Shown here piece by piece: positions 17,470 to 26,089 of a stretch of 45,346 nt of DNA. The stretch comes from Alphaproteobacteria bacterium CG_4_10_14_0_8_um_filter_37_21 (GTDB lineage Bacteria > Pseudomonadota > Alphaproteobacteria > Paracaedibacterales > UBA11393): NCBI GenBank assembly GCA_002791835.1, contig PFNE01000021.1, positions 1 through 45,346 on the forward strand, written 5' to 3'. The position numbers and the translations under genes were made by a program. Each line of letters starts with the position of its first letter. The first letter of the stretch is position 1. The notes below the pieces were generated by a model. The model was not told where the DNA came from. It was given only the letters and a program-made list of their open reading frames with translations, and made no database searches.

Positions 17470-18786
17470 TTATCTTCTTGTCTTATAAGTTTCACGAATA
17501 AAGTAGGTTAAACACAACGCCACAAAAGAACACACAACTAACATAGATAGTGAACTTTGATATGCAAATAGAGAATAATTAGCAATGCCTGATTCTTTAA
17601 CAGATCCATCCCAGAAAAATTCTAAAACCAAACCAAGGATCGGCTGAAACACCATGCCCCCAAAAACAACAAATGTATTGATAAAACCAATTGTTGTTGC
17701 CGCCGCATTTTTTGGCGAATTGCGTGTTGCAACTGTAAAGTATAAAATCTGCATACCTGCAAAGACAGAAGTCACAAACAAAATAAACAGTGTTAAATTA
17801 AAGGGCATAACGGCCCAAATAACCAGCGAGAAACCAACCATAATACTAAGGGCTGACATCGATAGAATTTTTACATGGCTTTTGAAATAGTCTGCAAATA
17901 AAGAACTTAATAAGCACCCCGTGGCAAACCCAATAAAAACAGCTGTTGTGCCTGCTGCAGCCACTTCGTTACTAATATTATAACGCTCCATTAAAAAAGG
18001 CACACCCCAAAGTTCTGCAAAAACATTGACAACTAAGTTTGTTAAACATCCATAAAGGGCAACCAAAAGGTTTTGCTTGTTATTCACAACTGCTTTTAAA
18101 TCTTGCATAACATGGGTTTTAACAGCTTTTTTTTTCACCGGCAGATCTTGCGGTCTATCACGAATCACAAACCAAGAGAATAAAGCGATCACAATACCAC
18201 CACAAGCAGAATAAAAAAGTGTTATTTGCCATGAAGTGGCATTCACAACATAAGCAAGTGGGCTGTTGCCAACCATACCCCCAAGGGCACCTAACATTTG
18301 GCTAACACCAGCAATAAAGGCGAATTTAGAACTATCAAACCAAACAGATGCAATTTTCATACAGGCTAGGTAAGCGCAAGCAGACCCCGCCCCAATTAAA
18401 AATCTGCCTAGTTTAGCAACAAGTAGGCTATTTGTGTGTGAAAATAATATAGCACCACACACACATAATAAGGCTGAAAACGTAACAATCTTGCGTGGAC
18501 CAAAATAGTCCACAACCACACCACAAGGCAGTTGCAAGGGAACGTAAGCCATATAATAGAAAGAAATCAAAATACCTAAAGCACCCGCCGTTATACCAAA
18601 ATGCCCCATAATCTGGTCTGTCATAACACCAGGTGAAGCTCTTAAAAAATATTCGTAAACATAAAACGCCCACCCTGCAGATAAAATAAACCAAGCGGAT
18701 TTAGAATTAAGATATTTACTTTTTTTTACATTTGATACAGAAGGTGACTGTTTGAATTCTGCTTTTTTATTAGCTGAATGCGACAT
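17470..18786 (-). CDS. MFS transporter, Legionella/Coxiella-type, first copy
   Basis: This is a protein of about 438 residues; the ATG at 18786 is preferred over the adjoining TTG at 18789. It has 12 hydrophobic segments, with YEYFLRASPGVM in segment 1 and PCGVVVDYFGPRK in the 2-3 loop. GSACAYLACMKIA and ELWGVPFL are shared almost word for word with the next gene. A polar N-terminal extension of about 30 residues precedes the first segment. It is the first gene of the MFS-MFS-AmpG-45 aa-YmdB-orphan operon and ends so close to the next gene that the two are translationally coupled. The expected role is proton-driven uptake of a host metabolite. Confidence 0.82.
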   Translation of the reverse strand: MSHSANKKAEFKQSPSVSNVKKSKYLNSKSAWFILSAGWAFYVYEYFLRASPGVMTDQIMGHFGITAGALGILISFYYMAYVPLQLPCGVVVDYFGPRKIVTFSALLCVCGAILFSHTNSLLVAKLGRFLIGAGSACAYLACMKIASVWFDSSKFAFIAGVSQMLGALGGMVGNSPLAYVVNATSWQITLFYSACGGIVIALFSWFVIRDRPQDLPVKKKAVKTHVMQDLKAVVNNKQNLLVALYGCLTNLVVNVFAELWGVPFLMERYNISNEVAAAGTTAVFIGFATGCLLSSLFADYFKSHVKILSMSALSIMVGFSLVIWAVMPFNLTLFILFVTSVFAGMQILYFTVATRNSPKNAAATTIGFINTFVVFGGMVFQPILGLVLEFFWDGSVKESGIANYSLFAYQSSLSMLVVCSFVALCLTYFIRETYKTRR

Positions 18787-18934
18787 CAAAATCTTAAATT
18801 TATCAATTATTACACCTATACTAGACGATTATAGACCAAAAAGCTTTATTTTTTTTCAGCCTGAACCATTATCATGTTAAAAAATACTTTGAATTAAAAC
18901 CTAACTATACTTATATTATTCAATAACCAAAAAT

Positions 18935-19591
18935 TTAGCGCGTTTTGGTATTCACCAGCGTCCACTGCAGCGAATCTGCATTAAAGGCGCGTTCAAACGT
19001 CCAATAATCTTGCCTTAAAATAGATGTCTTTGCTTCATTTTCTACAATTTCTTCATTTTGATCATATGTCACGACAACTTGCTTTGTTTTAAAAAAGACA
19101 GTGATCTGAGCCTTTTTTTGATCTTTTACATCAATAACTTTAGCAGCATCAATTTCAACAATTTCAAAACTTTCTATTTTAGTTTCAATCGTTAGCTGAT
19201 CTTTTTCACGGGTGGTAATGGATCCAGAAAACAGTTTGTACATGTCGTCTGACAATAACATTTTTAAACGCTTTTTATTACCTTTTGCAAATGCCTTTGT
19301 AATCATTGAATACGCAGCTTCTGCGCCCTTTAAAAAATATTCCACATCAAAATCAGGATCATTTTTCACAATTTCTTCAACTAAACGATTTTGATGTGCA
19401 GGCAGTTCAGATTCTTCTTCCTGAACGTCTGTGCTGTTATCATCATGTTGTTTTTTTGTCATCACAATCACGTTATCAGAATCATCAAGAATAAGCGTGC
19501 GTTTACGCTCAACCCCTGTTTTAGTACCAAGAATTGACCACAACCTGTAAAGTACAAAACATGCTAATGCAATTAAAACAATAAGATCCAT
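18935..19591 (-). CDS. Tim44/TimA-domain membrane-anchored protein
   Basis: This 218-residue protein has one N-terminal membrane segment (about 4-18), a polar linker (about 25-75) and a C-terminal Tim44-like domain (about 85-215). The domain shows F-L-K-G-A-x-x-A-Y-x-M-I and the ending W-T-F-E-R typical of this alphaproteobacterial family, the bacterial relatives of the mitochondrial import protein Tim44. The domain binds membranes; the bacterial role is not settled but is linked to the inner membrane face. It is transcribed alone, between the MFS operon and mutY. The family is a good marker of alphaproteobacterial origin. Confidence 0.85.
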   Translation of the reverse strand: MDLIVLIALACFVLYRLWSILGTKTGVERKRTLILDDSDNVIVMTKKQHDDNSTDVQEEESELPAHQNRLVEEIVKNDPDFDVEYFLKGAEAAYSMITKAFAKGNKKRLKMLLSDDMYKLFSGSITTREKDQLTIETKIESFEIVEIDAAKVIDVKDQKKAQITVFFKTKQVVVTYDQNEEIVENEAKTSILRQDYWTFERAFNADSLQWTLVNTKTR

Positions 19592-19748
19592 AAAATTAAA
19601 CTTTCAAAAAATCTGCTTAAAGAACAGCTTACCTGCCCTATCTTTAATATATAGAATCTAGGTTAATGTTTTTATAATAAATAGGCAATCAGAATCATAA
19701 ACTTTGTTGTGCCTATCCTTGTAAACTTTCTGCCCAAAAACAGATATT

Positions 19749-20774
19749 TTAGGCGTTATCAGCGGTAAAACACAACAATTCTTGCAACACTTTTTTCATT
19801 AAAGTTGGCAGCGCATAGTCTTGCACTTCATCTAAAGAAACAAGCCTTTGATTGTGTTTTAAGTGTAACGACTCCCAAGGCAGTATAGAAATATAGCGAA
19901 TTTTTAAATAAAGCGTAAAATGTGTAAACACATGTTTTACAACCTTATCGGTCGCCGCACACGCCGCCTTTTCATGGGGATGATCATATTCAATCCACGG
20001 CGATGTTGGAACGCCCCATAAGTTGGCAAGCAACCCTTTATCTGGTCGTTTTTCTATGATGACATGATTATTACCCTGGATAATATATGCCGTGCCGTAG
20101 CGAACAGGTTTTTTTGGCTTCGCTAAGCGCGCAGGCAGCGTGTGGCATGTACCTTGTTTATACCCTTCACACACATTCATTAAAGGGCATTCATGACACT
20201 TTGGATTTTTAGGCTTACAAATGGCTGACCCTAAATCCATTAAAGCCTGCGCAAAATCTCCTGCCCGTTTTCCCGAACCTAGCTGTTCCGTTTTACAAAC
20301 GATATCTTTTTTCAAGGCCGGCAAGGGTGTAGAAATATTAAATACCCTTGAAAACACACGAATCACATTACCATCAACCGGCACGACATGTTCGTTAAAA
20401 CAAATGGAAGAAATTGCTTTTGATGTATAAGAACCTATACCTGGATAACGCACAAGGGCCATATAGGATTGTGGGAATGTATTTTGAACAATCATTTCCT
20501 CCACCGCAAGTTTTAGGTTTTTTGCCCGTGAATAATAACCAAGACCTTGCCATTCCATTAAAATATCATCAAGCGATGCACTTGAAAATGCCTCTATAGT
20601 GGGCCATTTTTCTATGAATCTATTAAAATAATTAATAACCGTGGGTACTGTCGTTTGCTGCAACATAATTTCGCTTAAGTACACATAATATGGATTTGCA
20701 ACCTGTCCTGGCAGTGCACGCCAGGGTAATATGCGCCTATTTTTATCGTACCAAACTAATAATTTTTCATGCAT
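19749..20774 (-). CDS. mutY: A/G-specific adenine DNA glycosylase
   Basis: This 341-residue protein removes adenine mispaired with 8-oxoguanine. The catalytic E35 (SEIMLQQTT) and D134 (VPVDGNVIRV) are present, as is the helix-hairpin-helix VRYPGIGSYTS (108-118). The iron-sulfur ligands follow the family spacing C186-x6-C193-x2-C196-x5-C202. The C-terminal NUDIX-like domain that recognises 8-oxoG spans about 225-335. The length is normal. It is divergent from acpP across 194 bases. Confidence 0.95.
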   Translation of the reverse strand: MHEKLLVWYDKNRRILPWRALPGQVANPYYVYLSEIMLQQTTVPTVINYFNRFIEKWPTIEAFSSASLDDILMEWQGLGYYSRAKNLKLAVEEMIVQNTFPQSYMALVRYPGIGSYTSKAISSICFNEHVVPVDGNVIRVFSRVFNISTPLPALKKDIVCKTEQLGSGKRAGDFAQALMDLGSAICKPKNPKCHECPLMNVCEGYKQGTCHTLPARLAKPKKPVRYGTAYIIQGNNHVIIEKRPDKGLLANLWGVPTSPWIEYDHPHEKAACAATDKVVKHVFTHFTLYLKIRYISILPWESLHLKHNQRLVSLDEVQDYALPTLMKKVLQELLCFTADNA

Positions 20775-20907
20775 TTTTAATCCTCTTTATGCATCACATA
20801 CTATAACAAAAGCCTTTTCAGGTAAACATTCACGCAGAAAGGGGGTTACTTCAACCGCTTCTTCAAACATAGAAAACACAACGATCAATACGCTTTTTAT
20901 TTTTCTC

Positions 20908-20937
20908 TTGTATTTTGGATGCAAAGCAAGGTATAAA
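20908..20937 (+). promoter_or_regulatory. sigma-70 promoter of acpP
   Basis: TTGTAT (20908-20913) and TATAAA (20932-20937) are spaced 18 bases apart, about 30 bases before the acpP ATG. An AAGG ribosome site at 20959-20962 follows. Good agreement with the sigma-70 consensus and short distance make this one of the better promoter calls in the window. Confidence 0.6.
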
Positions 20938-20968
20938 TAAATAAAAGTTAATTTTATTAAGGCGAATA

Positions 20969-21208
20969 ATGAGCGATATAAGCGATAAAGTAAAAGCAAT
21001 TGTTGTTGAAGCACTTAGTGTTGAAGCCGATCAAGTTACTCTATCTTCAAATTTAGTGGATGATCTTGGTGCAGATAGTCTTGCACGTGTTGAGCTTGTT
21101 ATGCAAATTGAAGAAGAATTTGATATTGAAATTTCAGACTCAGATTCAGAAAAAATTTTAACAGTCCAAGCTATTATTGATTATGTAAATCAAAAAAAGG
21201 CTGCGTAG
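20969..21208 (+). CDS. acpP: acyl carrier protein
   Basis: This 79-residue acidic four-helix protein carries fatty acyl chains on a 4'-phosphopantetheine attached to S37 of the GADSL motif. The helix II stretch EEEFDIEI and the ending TVQAIIDYV match the family, and length is normal. The residues just after the serine are unusual: most ACPs read DSLDTVELV, while this reads DSLARVELV, replacing the conserved aspartate and threonine. It is transcribed alone with its own promoter and terminator; fabD, fabG and fabF are not adjacent. The family is certain; whether it is the main or a second ACP cannot be told here. Confidence 0.93.
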   Translation: MSDISDKVKAIVVEALSVEADQVTLSSNLVDDLGADSLARVELVMQIEEEFDIEISDSDSEKILTVQAIIDYVNQKKAA

Positions 21209-21231
21209 TTTAAAGTACAACGATAAATTTT

Positions 21232-21254
21232 AAGCGCCTTTAGGCGCTTTTTTT
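21232..21254 (+). terminator. intrinsic terminator of acpP
   Basis: AAGCGCC (21232-21238) pairs with GGCGCTT (21243-21249) around a TTTA loop and is followed by five more T. The GC-rich stem, small loop and T-run are textbook. Confidence 0.9.
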
Positions 21255-21302
21255 ATATCCATAAGTGTTGCACACCGTAATTGATCAAAAGAAAGAACAA
21301 CC

Positions 21303-22451
21303 ATGTTTTTTAATAAAATCACATTAACCGCAGGGTTCGCTTTATTTTCTATGTTTTTTGGATCTGGAAATTTAATTTTCCCATTAAACGTCGGAAGAGA
21401 ATCTTTTTCCGCCTACCCATATGCCATCCTTGGCCTATGCTTAACTGCTGTTCTGGTTCCAGTTTTAGGGTTTTTAGGAATGGTTTTTTCTGGCGGTGAT
21501 CGCGTTGCTTACTTTAAAAAACTGGGGAAATACCCAACATTTTTTCTAACACTTTTAATGCTAAGCTTGATGGGCCCTTTTGGCGTTATGCCCAGGTGTA
21601 TTGGACTATCTTATGGCGGGTTAATGCTAATTTCTAATATGCCATTATGGGCTTTTAGTGCTGGGTTTTGCTTATTAACTGGCATTCTTGTTTGGCGCCC
21701 TAATAAAGTTGTGTCTATTATTGGGGTTTTCTTAACTCCCTTTAAATTAGGTGGTTTGTTTCTACTGACTGTAACTGGTCTTTATTTTTCAACGCCACCC
21801 ATAAATGCTACTGCCCCTACTTTTGAAATTTTTTCAAATAGCATTAGCCAAGGCTACCAAACAATGGACTTGTTGGCAGCCTTTTTCTTTGGATGCACGA
21901 TCGTAGAGTTTATTAAAAATCGCATTAAAGATAAACATGGCAATGTTGATATGCAAAAAGTTATTCATCACAGTTTTTATGCAGGTCTTATAGGCGCCTC
22001 TCTACTAGGGTGCGCTTATGCTGGCTTTATTGCGCTGGGTGCATCTTACGCTGATCAAGTTATGAATGTATCGCCTGAATCCTTATTAGTAACGGTATCA
22101 GGCTTAGCACTTGGTCCGGTTGCTATTCCCATTGTTGGTTTTACAATTTGTGTATCTTGCCTTGCAACCGCCACAATTTTGGCCAAATTATTTGCCGATT
22201 TTCTTCATCACGATATGTCACAAAATAAAATCAGCTATCACCAAAGCGTTATCATAACCATGACTGTTTGTTTTATTTTTTCACTACTTGGCTTTAAAAT
22301 GATCGTTGGCATGCTTGCTGGATTTTTGTCTTGGTTATATCCATTGCTCATTTTATATGCAGTTTATAAAGTTTATGATAGTGTACGCAATATGAACAGT
22401 ACAGACACTACTTTAAAAAAGGAAAAAGACAATGAAACACTTTCAGCTTGA
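21303..22451 (+). CDS. brnQ: branched-chain amino acid carrier, BrnQ/LIVCS family
   Basis: This 382-residue protein has about 11-12 membrane segments. The opening segment ALFSMFFGSGNLIFPL (14-29) is the signature of the BrnQ family of Na+- or H+-coupled leucine/isoleucine/valine importers. It is somewhat shorter than the usual 430 or so residues, mainly at the C-terminal end. Its last 20 bases overlap the start of mnmA, so the two are translationally coupled. In a host-dependent bacterium it would scavenge host amino acids. Confidence 0.9.
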   Translation: MFFNKITLTAGFALFSMFFGSGNLIFPLNVGRESFSAYPYAILGLCLTAVLVPVLGFLGMVFSGGDRVAYFKKLGKYPTFFLTLLMLSLMGPFGVMPRCIGLSYGGLMLISNMPLWAFSAGFCLLTGILVWRPNKVVSIIGVFLTPFKLGGLFLLTVTGLYFSTPPINATAPTFEIFSNSISQGYQTMDLLAAFFFGCTIVEFIKNRIKDKHGNVDMQKVIHHSFYAGLIGASLLGCAYAGFIALGASYADQVMNVSPESLLVTVSGLALGPVAIPIVGFTICVSCLATATILAKLFADFLHHDMSQNKISYHQSVIITMTVCFIFSLLGFKMIVGMLAGFLSWLYPLLILYAVYKVYDSVRNMNSTDTTLKKEKDNETLSA

Positions 22452-23550
22452 TAGTATAGACAAGGGAGACCTTATCGCAGTTGCCATGTCTGGTGGGGTT
22501 GATTCTTCTGTCGCTGCAGCGCTTATGGTTGAGGCTGGCTATAATGTAATCGGCATTACGCTGCAACTATATGACCAAGGTGAAATGGCAAAACGTAAAG
22601 GCGCATGCTGTGCAGGCCAAGATATTTATGATGCAAAAATGGTTGCCGATAAATTAGGTTTTCCTCATTATGTTTTAGATTATGAATCTATTTTTAAACA
22701 GCAAGTGATAGAAGACTTTGTCGATTCTTATTCAAAAGGGGAAACCCCTATTCCATGCATCCAGTGCAATCAAAAAGTCAAATTTAAAGACCTTTTAAAA
22801 ACTGCAAAAGATTTAGGCGCCAAAGCACTTGTAACGGGGCATTATGTAAAGCGCTTACAAGGCAATACAAAATCAGAACTACACAGGGCTGTAGATTATA
22901 ACCGTGATCAAAGTTACTTTTTATTTACAACAACACAAGAACAGCTAGATTATTTACGCTTTCCCTTGGGTGGCATCCCAAAATCTGAAACACGCGAGCA
23001 TGCAAAACGATTTGATTTGCAAATTGCAGATAAACCCGATTCCCAAGACATATGCTTTGTGCCAAATGGTAATTATGTTTCTGTTATTGAAAAACTAAAA
23101 CCAGGTGCATTAGAACCAGGCGATATTACGCACGTTGATGGTACAATTCTGGGGCGCCATGAAGGCACAATTCAATACACAATTGGCCAAAGGCGTGGAC
23201 TGGGCATTAGTTCGAAAGAACCACTTTATGTTGTTCGCATTAACCCAGAGCATAAGCAGGTTATCGTTGGTACTAAAGAACATTTAGCTGTTCATGACAT
23301 ATACTTAAAAGATGTAAACTTATTAGAAAATGCAACCCTTTTTAAAGACGGTTATGAATGTAGCGTAAAAATACGTTCCACCCATGCACCCGTCAAAGCG
23401 ACAGTTTTAGTAAATGCTGACAATATAAAACATGCGCGGGTCCACTTTGAAAACCCCGAATATGGCGTTGCTAACGGACAAGCCTGTGTTTTTTATAAGA
23501 ACGATCGGGTCTTAGGTGGTGGTTGGATTACAGAAAAACAATATTTGTAA
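22432..23550 (+). CDS. mnmA: tRNA-specific 2-thiouridylase
   Basis: This 372-residue enzyme makes 2-thiouridine at the wobble position of tRNA-Lys, Glu and Gln using sulfur from a relay or IscS. The PP-loop SGGVDSS lies at 20-26. The catalytic cysteines are C112 (CIQCNQKVKF; C109 is extra) and C208 (DICFVPNG). A central tRNA-binding part and a C-terminal beta-barrel (about 290-372) follow. Length is normal. AAGGA precedes the ATG, which lies inside the end of brnQ. It is the last gene before the T6SS region. Confidence 0.96.
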   Translation: MKHFQLDSIDKGDLIAVAMSGGVDSSVAAALMVEAGYNVIGITLQLYDQGEMAKRKGACCAGQDIYDAKMVADKLGFPHYVLDYESIFKQQVIEDFVDSYSKGETPIPCIQCNQKVKFKDLLKTAKDLGAKALVTGHYVKRLQGNTKSELHRAVDYNRDQSYFLFTTTQEQLDYLRFPLGGIPKSETREHAKRFDLQIADKPDSQDICFVPNGNYVSVIEKLKPGALEPGDITHVDGTILGRHEGTIQYTIGQRRGLGISSKEPLYVVRINPEHKQVIVGTKEHLAVHDIYLKDVNLLENATLFKDGYECSVKIRSTHAPVKATVLVNADNIKHARVHFENPEYGVANGQACVFYKNDRVLGGGWITEKQYL

Positions 23551-23614
23551 AGTTAGTTGGTTTAGTTCATCAACTATAGCGCGCCGCCATTATGGGAACA
23601 GTTTAAGGTTAGAT

Positions 23615-23636
23615 CTGTTTTTTTTTAAAAAAACAG
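23615..23636. repeat. perfect A/T-rich inverted repeat
   Basis: CTGTTTTTTT at 23615-23624 is the exact reverse complement of AAAAAAACAG at 23627-23636, with a TT loop. It is low-complexity apart from its ends. It lies about 65 bases after mnmA and could be an upstream AT-rich element or a weak hairpin. Confidence 0.4.
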
Positions 23637-23972
23637 CTAATTCTTCAAACGAAAGGTCATTGAAGTAGGTATTGCAAGAAGCTATCAAAAATATCTACTC
23701 TCCATCCAAATAACATAAATTAGAAAAGCTTTCATGCTAAATTCGCCTGCACAGGTATGGTGCGCAAAAAAATAATTCTATATTGCATATACAGCTATTA
23801 TAGTTATCCTTTTCCTTACACTCAGCAAGCACTTGAGGCTGTCTTTTAATAGATTTTGCGCTCTTTAAAGACAAAAAAGTGAGATATTAACATAAAAATT
23901 TAAAAAAAATGATTTTTTTCTTGAGAAATTAACGTCGCATTAACTTTTGTCGTGTGTAATAGAGATAAGAGA

Positions 23973-23997
23973 ACATAAAACCCGCATTGGGTTATGT
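23973..23997 (+). promoter_or_regulatory. leader hairpin upstream of tssB
   Basis: ACATAA followed by AA and CCC (23973-23983) can pair with GGGTTATGT (23989-23997), giving nine pairs with a two-base bulge and a GCATT loop. It ends 12 bases before the GGAGG ribosome site of tssB (24010-24014), so it lies in the untranslated leader where it could affect mRNA stability or translation. No T-run follows, so it is not a terminator. Confidence 0.45.
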
Positions 23998-24018
23998 AAA
24001 AGGCAATATGGAGGAATC

Positions 24019-24579
24019 ATGGGAATAAGCACACAACATAAACTAAGTATGGTGCGCCGCCCACGGGTACAAATTACATACGATGTGGAAATTGGTAACG
24101 CCATCGAAATGAAAGAGCTTCCGTTTGTAATGGGTATCTTGGCAGATTTATCCGGTCACTTCGGTGACAATCGCCAACCTATTAAAAATAGAAAGTTTGT
24201 AGAAATCGATCGTGATAATTTCGGTGAAATTATGGCATCAATTCACCCGCATCTAAATTTGACTGTGGAAAACAAACTGAAAAATGATGGTAGCAAAGTA
24301 AATATGGACTTATATTTTCAGTCCATGGAAGATTTTGAACCCTTGTCTATAGTTAATCAAATCGAACCTGTATCAGAACTGTATCATAGTAGATCACTGC
24401 TGAAAGATCTTTTGACAAAGCTAGATGGTAACGATGCGCTGGATGATATGTTAAAGAAAATCATGAGCGATAGTTCACTGCTAAAACAGTTGAAAGACGA
24501 ACTTGGTGTCGCAGATGCTGCATCAGCATCTTTTGGTGAAACTCAAACTGCTTCAGATAACGAGTCACCGGCAGTATAA
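24019..24579 (+). CDS. tssB: type VI secretion sheath subunit TssB (VipA/IglA)
   Basis: This 186-residue protein is the small sheath subunit that interlocks with TssC to form the contractile tube. The family core R-x-R-V-x-I-x-YDVE-x-G (about 13-26), then KELPFVMGILADLSG (about 34-48) and KFVEIDRDNF (about 61-70) are clear. A frame extension reaches TTG 23947, but GGAGG at 24010-24014 lies exactly before the ATG at 24019, so that start is chosen. The acidic C-terminal tail is longer than the core requires. It is followed by tssC after 20 bases. Conservation here is strong, so a working sheath is likely. Confidence 0.95.
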   Translation: MGISTQHKLSMVRRPRVQITYDVEIGNAIEMKELPFVMGILADLSGHFGDNRQPIKNRKFVEIDRDNFGEIMASIHPHLNLTVENKLKNDGSKVNMDLYFQSMEDFEPLSIVNQIEPVSELYHSRSLLKDLLTKLDGNDALDDMLKKIMSDSSLLKQLKDELGVADAASASFGETQTASDNESPAV

Positions 24580-24599
24580 CGTAATGAAGGAGTCTTATA

Positions 24600-26048
24600 A
24601 TGGCTAAAGAAACAAACGGCACCTTGGTTGATAAATTGCTCTATGATGCAAAATTAATTCGAGACGAAAGCCAAAAAACATTTGCTTGCGATTTGCTTGC
24701 TGAATTTGTTCGCCAAGTTGAACAACAAGGCAACACATCAGGCATGCACGTTGGCCCCTTTTTAAGCCAGCGCATAGCACAAATGGATGAAATAATTTCA
24801 GATCAACTCAATGAAGTTTTACATCACCCAGATTTTCAAAAACTAGAAGGTTCATGGCGTGGTCTAAGCTACCTTGTTAACAAAACAGTCACAGGAACTT
24901 CTTTAAAATTACGCCTTTTAAACATTACAAAAGACGAACTAAAAAAAGATCTTGAAAAAGCAGTTGAGTTTGATCAAAGTCAACTATTTAAAAAGGTGTA
25001 CGAAGAAGAATATGGTACCTTTGGTGGCAATCCATACTCTGCCCTTGTTGCCGATTTTGATTTTGGACGCAACCCAATGGACGTTGAAATTTTGGATAAA
25101 CTGTCTAACGTGGCAGCTGCAGCACATGCACCGGTCCTGACCGCAGCACATCCTAAAATGTTTGATGTCGAATCTTTTGAAGATTTAGGTATACCACGTG
25201 ACTTAAGCAAACTGTTTGAAAGTTTGGAATTGGTCAAATGGAATAGCTTTAGAAGTTCTGAAGATTCTAGGTATGTAACCCTTGCCCTACCCCGTGTTTT
25301 ATTCCGCTTACCTTATGACAGCGAAAAAAACCCTGCAGAAGGCATTGCATTTAATGAAGATGCATCTGGGGCTGATTCTTCAAAATTCTGTTGGGGCAAC
25401 CCGGCATATGTTTTAGCTGAACGTATCACAAATGCATTTTCAATATATGGCTGGACAGCTGCAATTCGCGGTGTTGAAGGTGGTGGTATTGTTGAAGGTC
25501 TGCCTGCATATACCTTCAAATCTACAGATGGTGATATTGCCCTGAAGTGCCCAACTGAAACGGCAATTACAGATCGTCGTGAAAAGGAATTATCGGATCT
25601 TGGCTTTATGTCGCTTTGTCACTGTAAAGGCACCGATTACGCAGCATTCTTTGGATCACAAACAACACAAAAACCACGTGTTTACAACTTAGATGATGCA
25701 AATGCAAACTCTTCACTTTCAGCGCGCCTACCCTATCTACTAGCAGCCTCACGCTTTGCACACTATATAAAAGTGATCATGCGCGATAAAATTGGTAGCT
25801 TTATGACACGTTCAAATGTTGAAATGTATTTAAACAGCTGGATTGCAAACTATGTACTGTTAAACGATGATGCACCACAAAATGTGAAAGCAAAGTACCC
25901 ACTTCGTGAAGCACGCATTGATGTGTTTGATGTACCTGGAAAACCTGGAACATATCGTTCGGTTGTGTATCTAAGACCACATTTCCAGATGGAAGAATTA
26001 ACAGCAAGTATACGTCTTGTTGCAACGCTTCCACCACCAGCAAAATAA
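24600..26048 (+). CDS. tssC: type VI secretion sheath subunit TssC (VipB/IglB)
   Basis: This 482-residue large sheath subunit matches TssC along its length: an N-terminal helix pair (about 1-75), GSWRGLSYLV (about 84-93), the VADFDFG stretch, SRYVTLALPRVL, the WGNPAYVLAE segment and the ending YLRPHFQMEEL followed by a PPPAK tail. With TssB it forms the cytoplasmic sheath whose contraction drives the inner tube across the envelope. Length is normal. A ribosome site AAGGAG lies just before the ATG. It is the middle gene of tssB-tssC-hcp-like. Confidence 0.96.
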   Translation: MAKETNGTLVDKLLYDAKLIRDESQKTFACDLLAEFVRQVEQQGNTSGMHVGPFLSQRIAQMDEIISDQLNEVLHHPDFQKLEGSWRGLSYLVNKTVTGTSLKLRLLNITKDELKKDLEKAVEFDQSQLFKKVYEEEYGTFGGNPYSALVADFDFGRNPMDVEILDKLSNVAAAAHAPVLTAAHPKMFDVESFEDLGIPRDLSKLFESLELVKWNSFRSSEDSRYVTLALPRVLFRLPYDSEKNPAEGIAFNEDASGADSSKFCWGNPAYVLAERITNAFSIYGWTAAIRGVEGGGIVEGLPAYTFKSTDGDIALKCPTETAITDRREKELSDLGFMSLCHCKGTDYAAFFGSQTTQKPRVYNLDDANANSSLSARLPYLLAASRFAHYIKVIMRDKIGSFMTRSNVEMYLNSWIANYVLLNDDAPQNVKAKYPLREARIDVFDVPGKPGTYRSVVYLRPHFQMEELTASIRLVATLPPPAK

Positions 26049-26089
26049 GGTTACGCAAGTAAATTAATTTGATTTTAAGGAGTAAAATC

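Larger units (their letters stand above)
23551..24018. other. 468-base gap between mnmA and tssB with leader structures
   Basis: No gene is seen. The first part holds a weak TAGTTG/CAACTA hairpin (23554-23576) and a perfect ten-pair A/T inverted repeat with CTG/CAG ends (23615-23636), neither followed by a good T-run. The end holds the leader hairpin (23973-23997) and the tssB ribosome site. The sequence between 23700 and 23940 is AT-rich and should contain the tss promoter; I could not choose one. Confidence 0.55.

Noticed and set aside
17469-17495. GTG start at 17495 for the second MFS gene
   Set aside because: It lies inside the previous gene, while the ATG at 17468 has a well-placed AGAAG.
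20787-21014. 75-residue minus-strand frame over the acpP start
   Set aside because: It crosses the acpP promoter and ribosome site and has no recognisable product.
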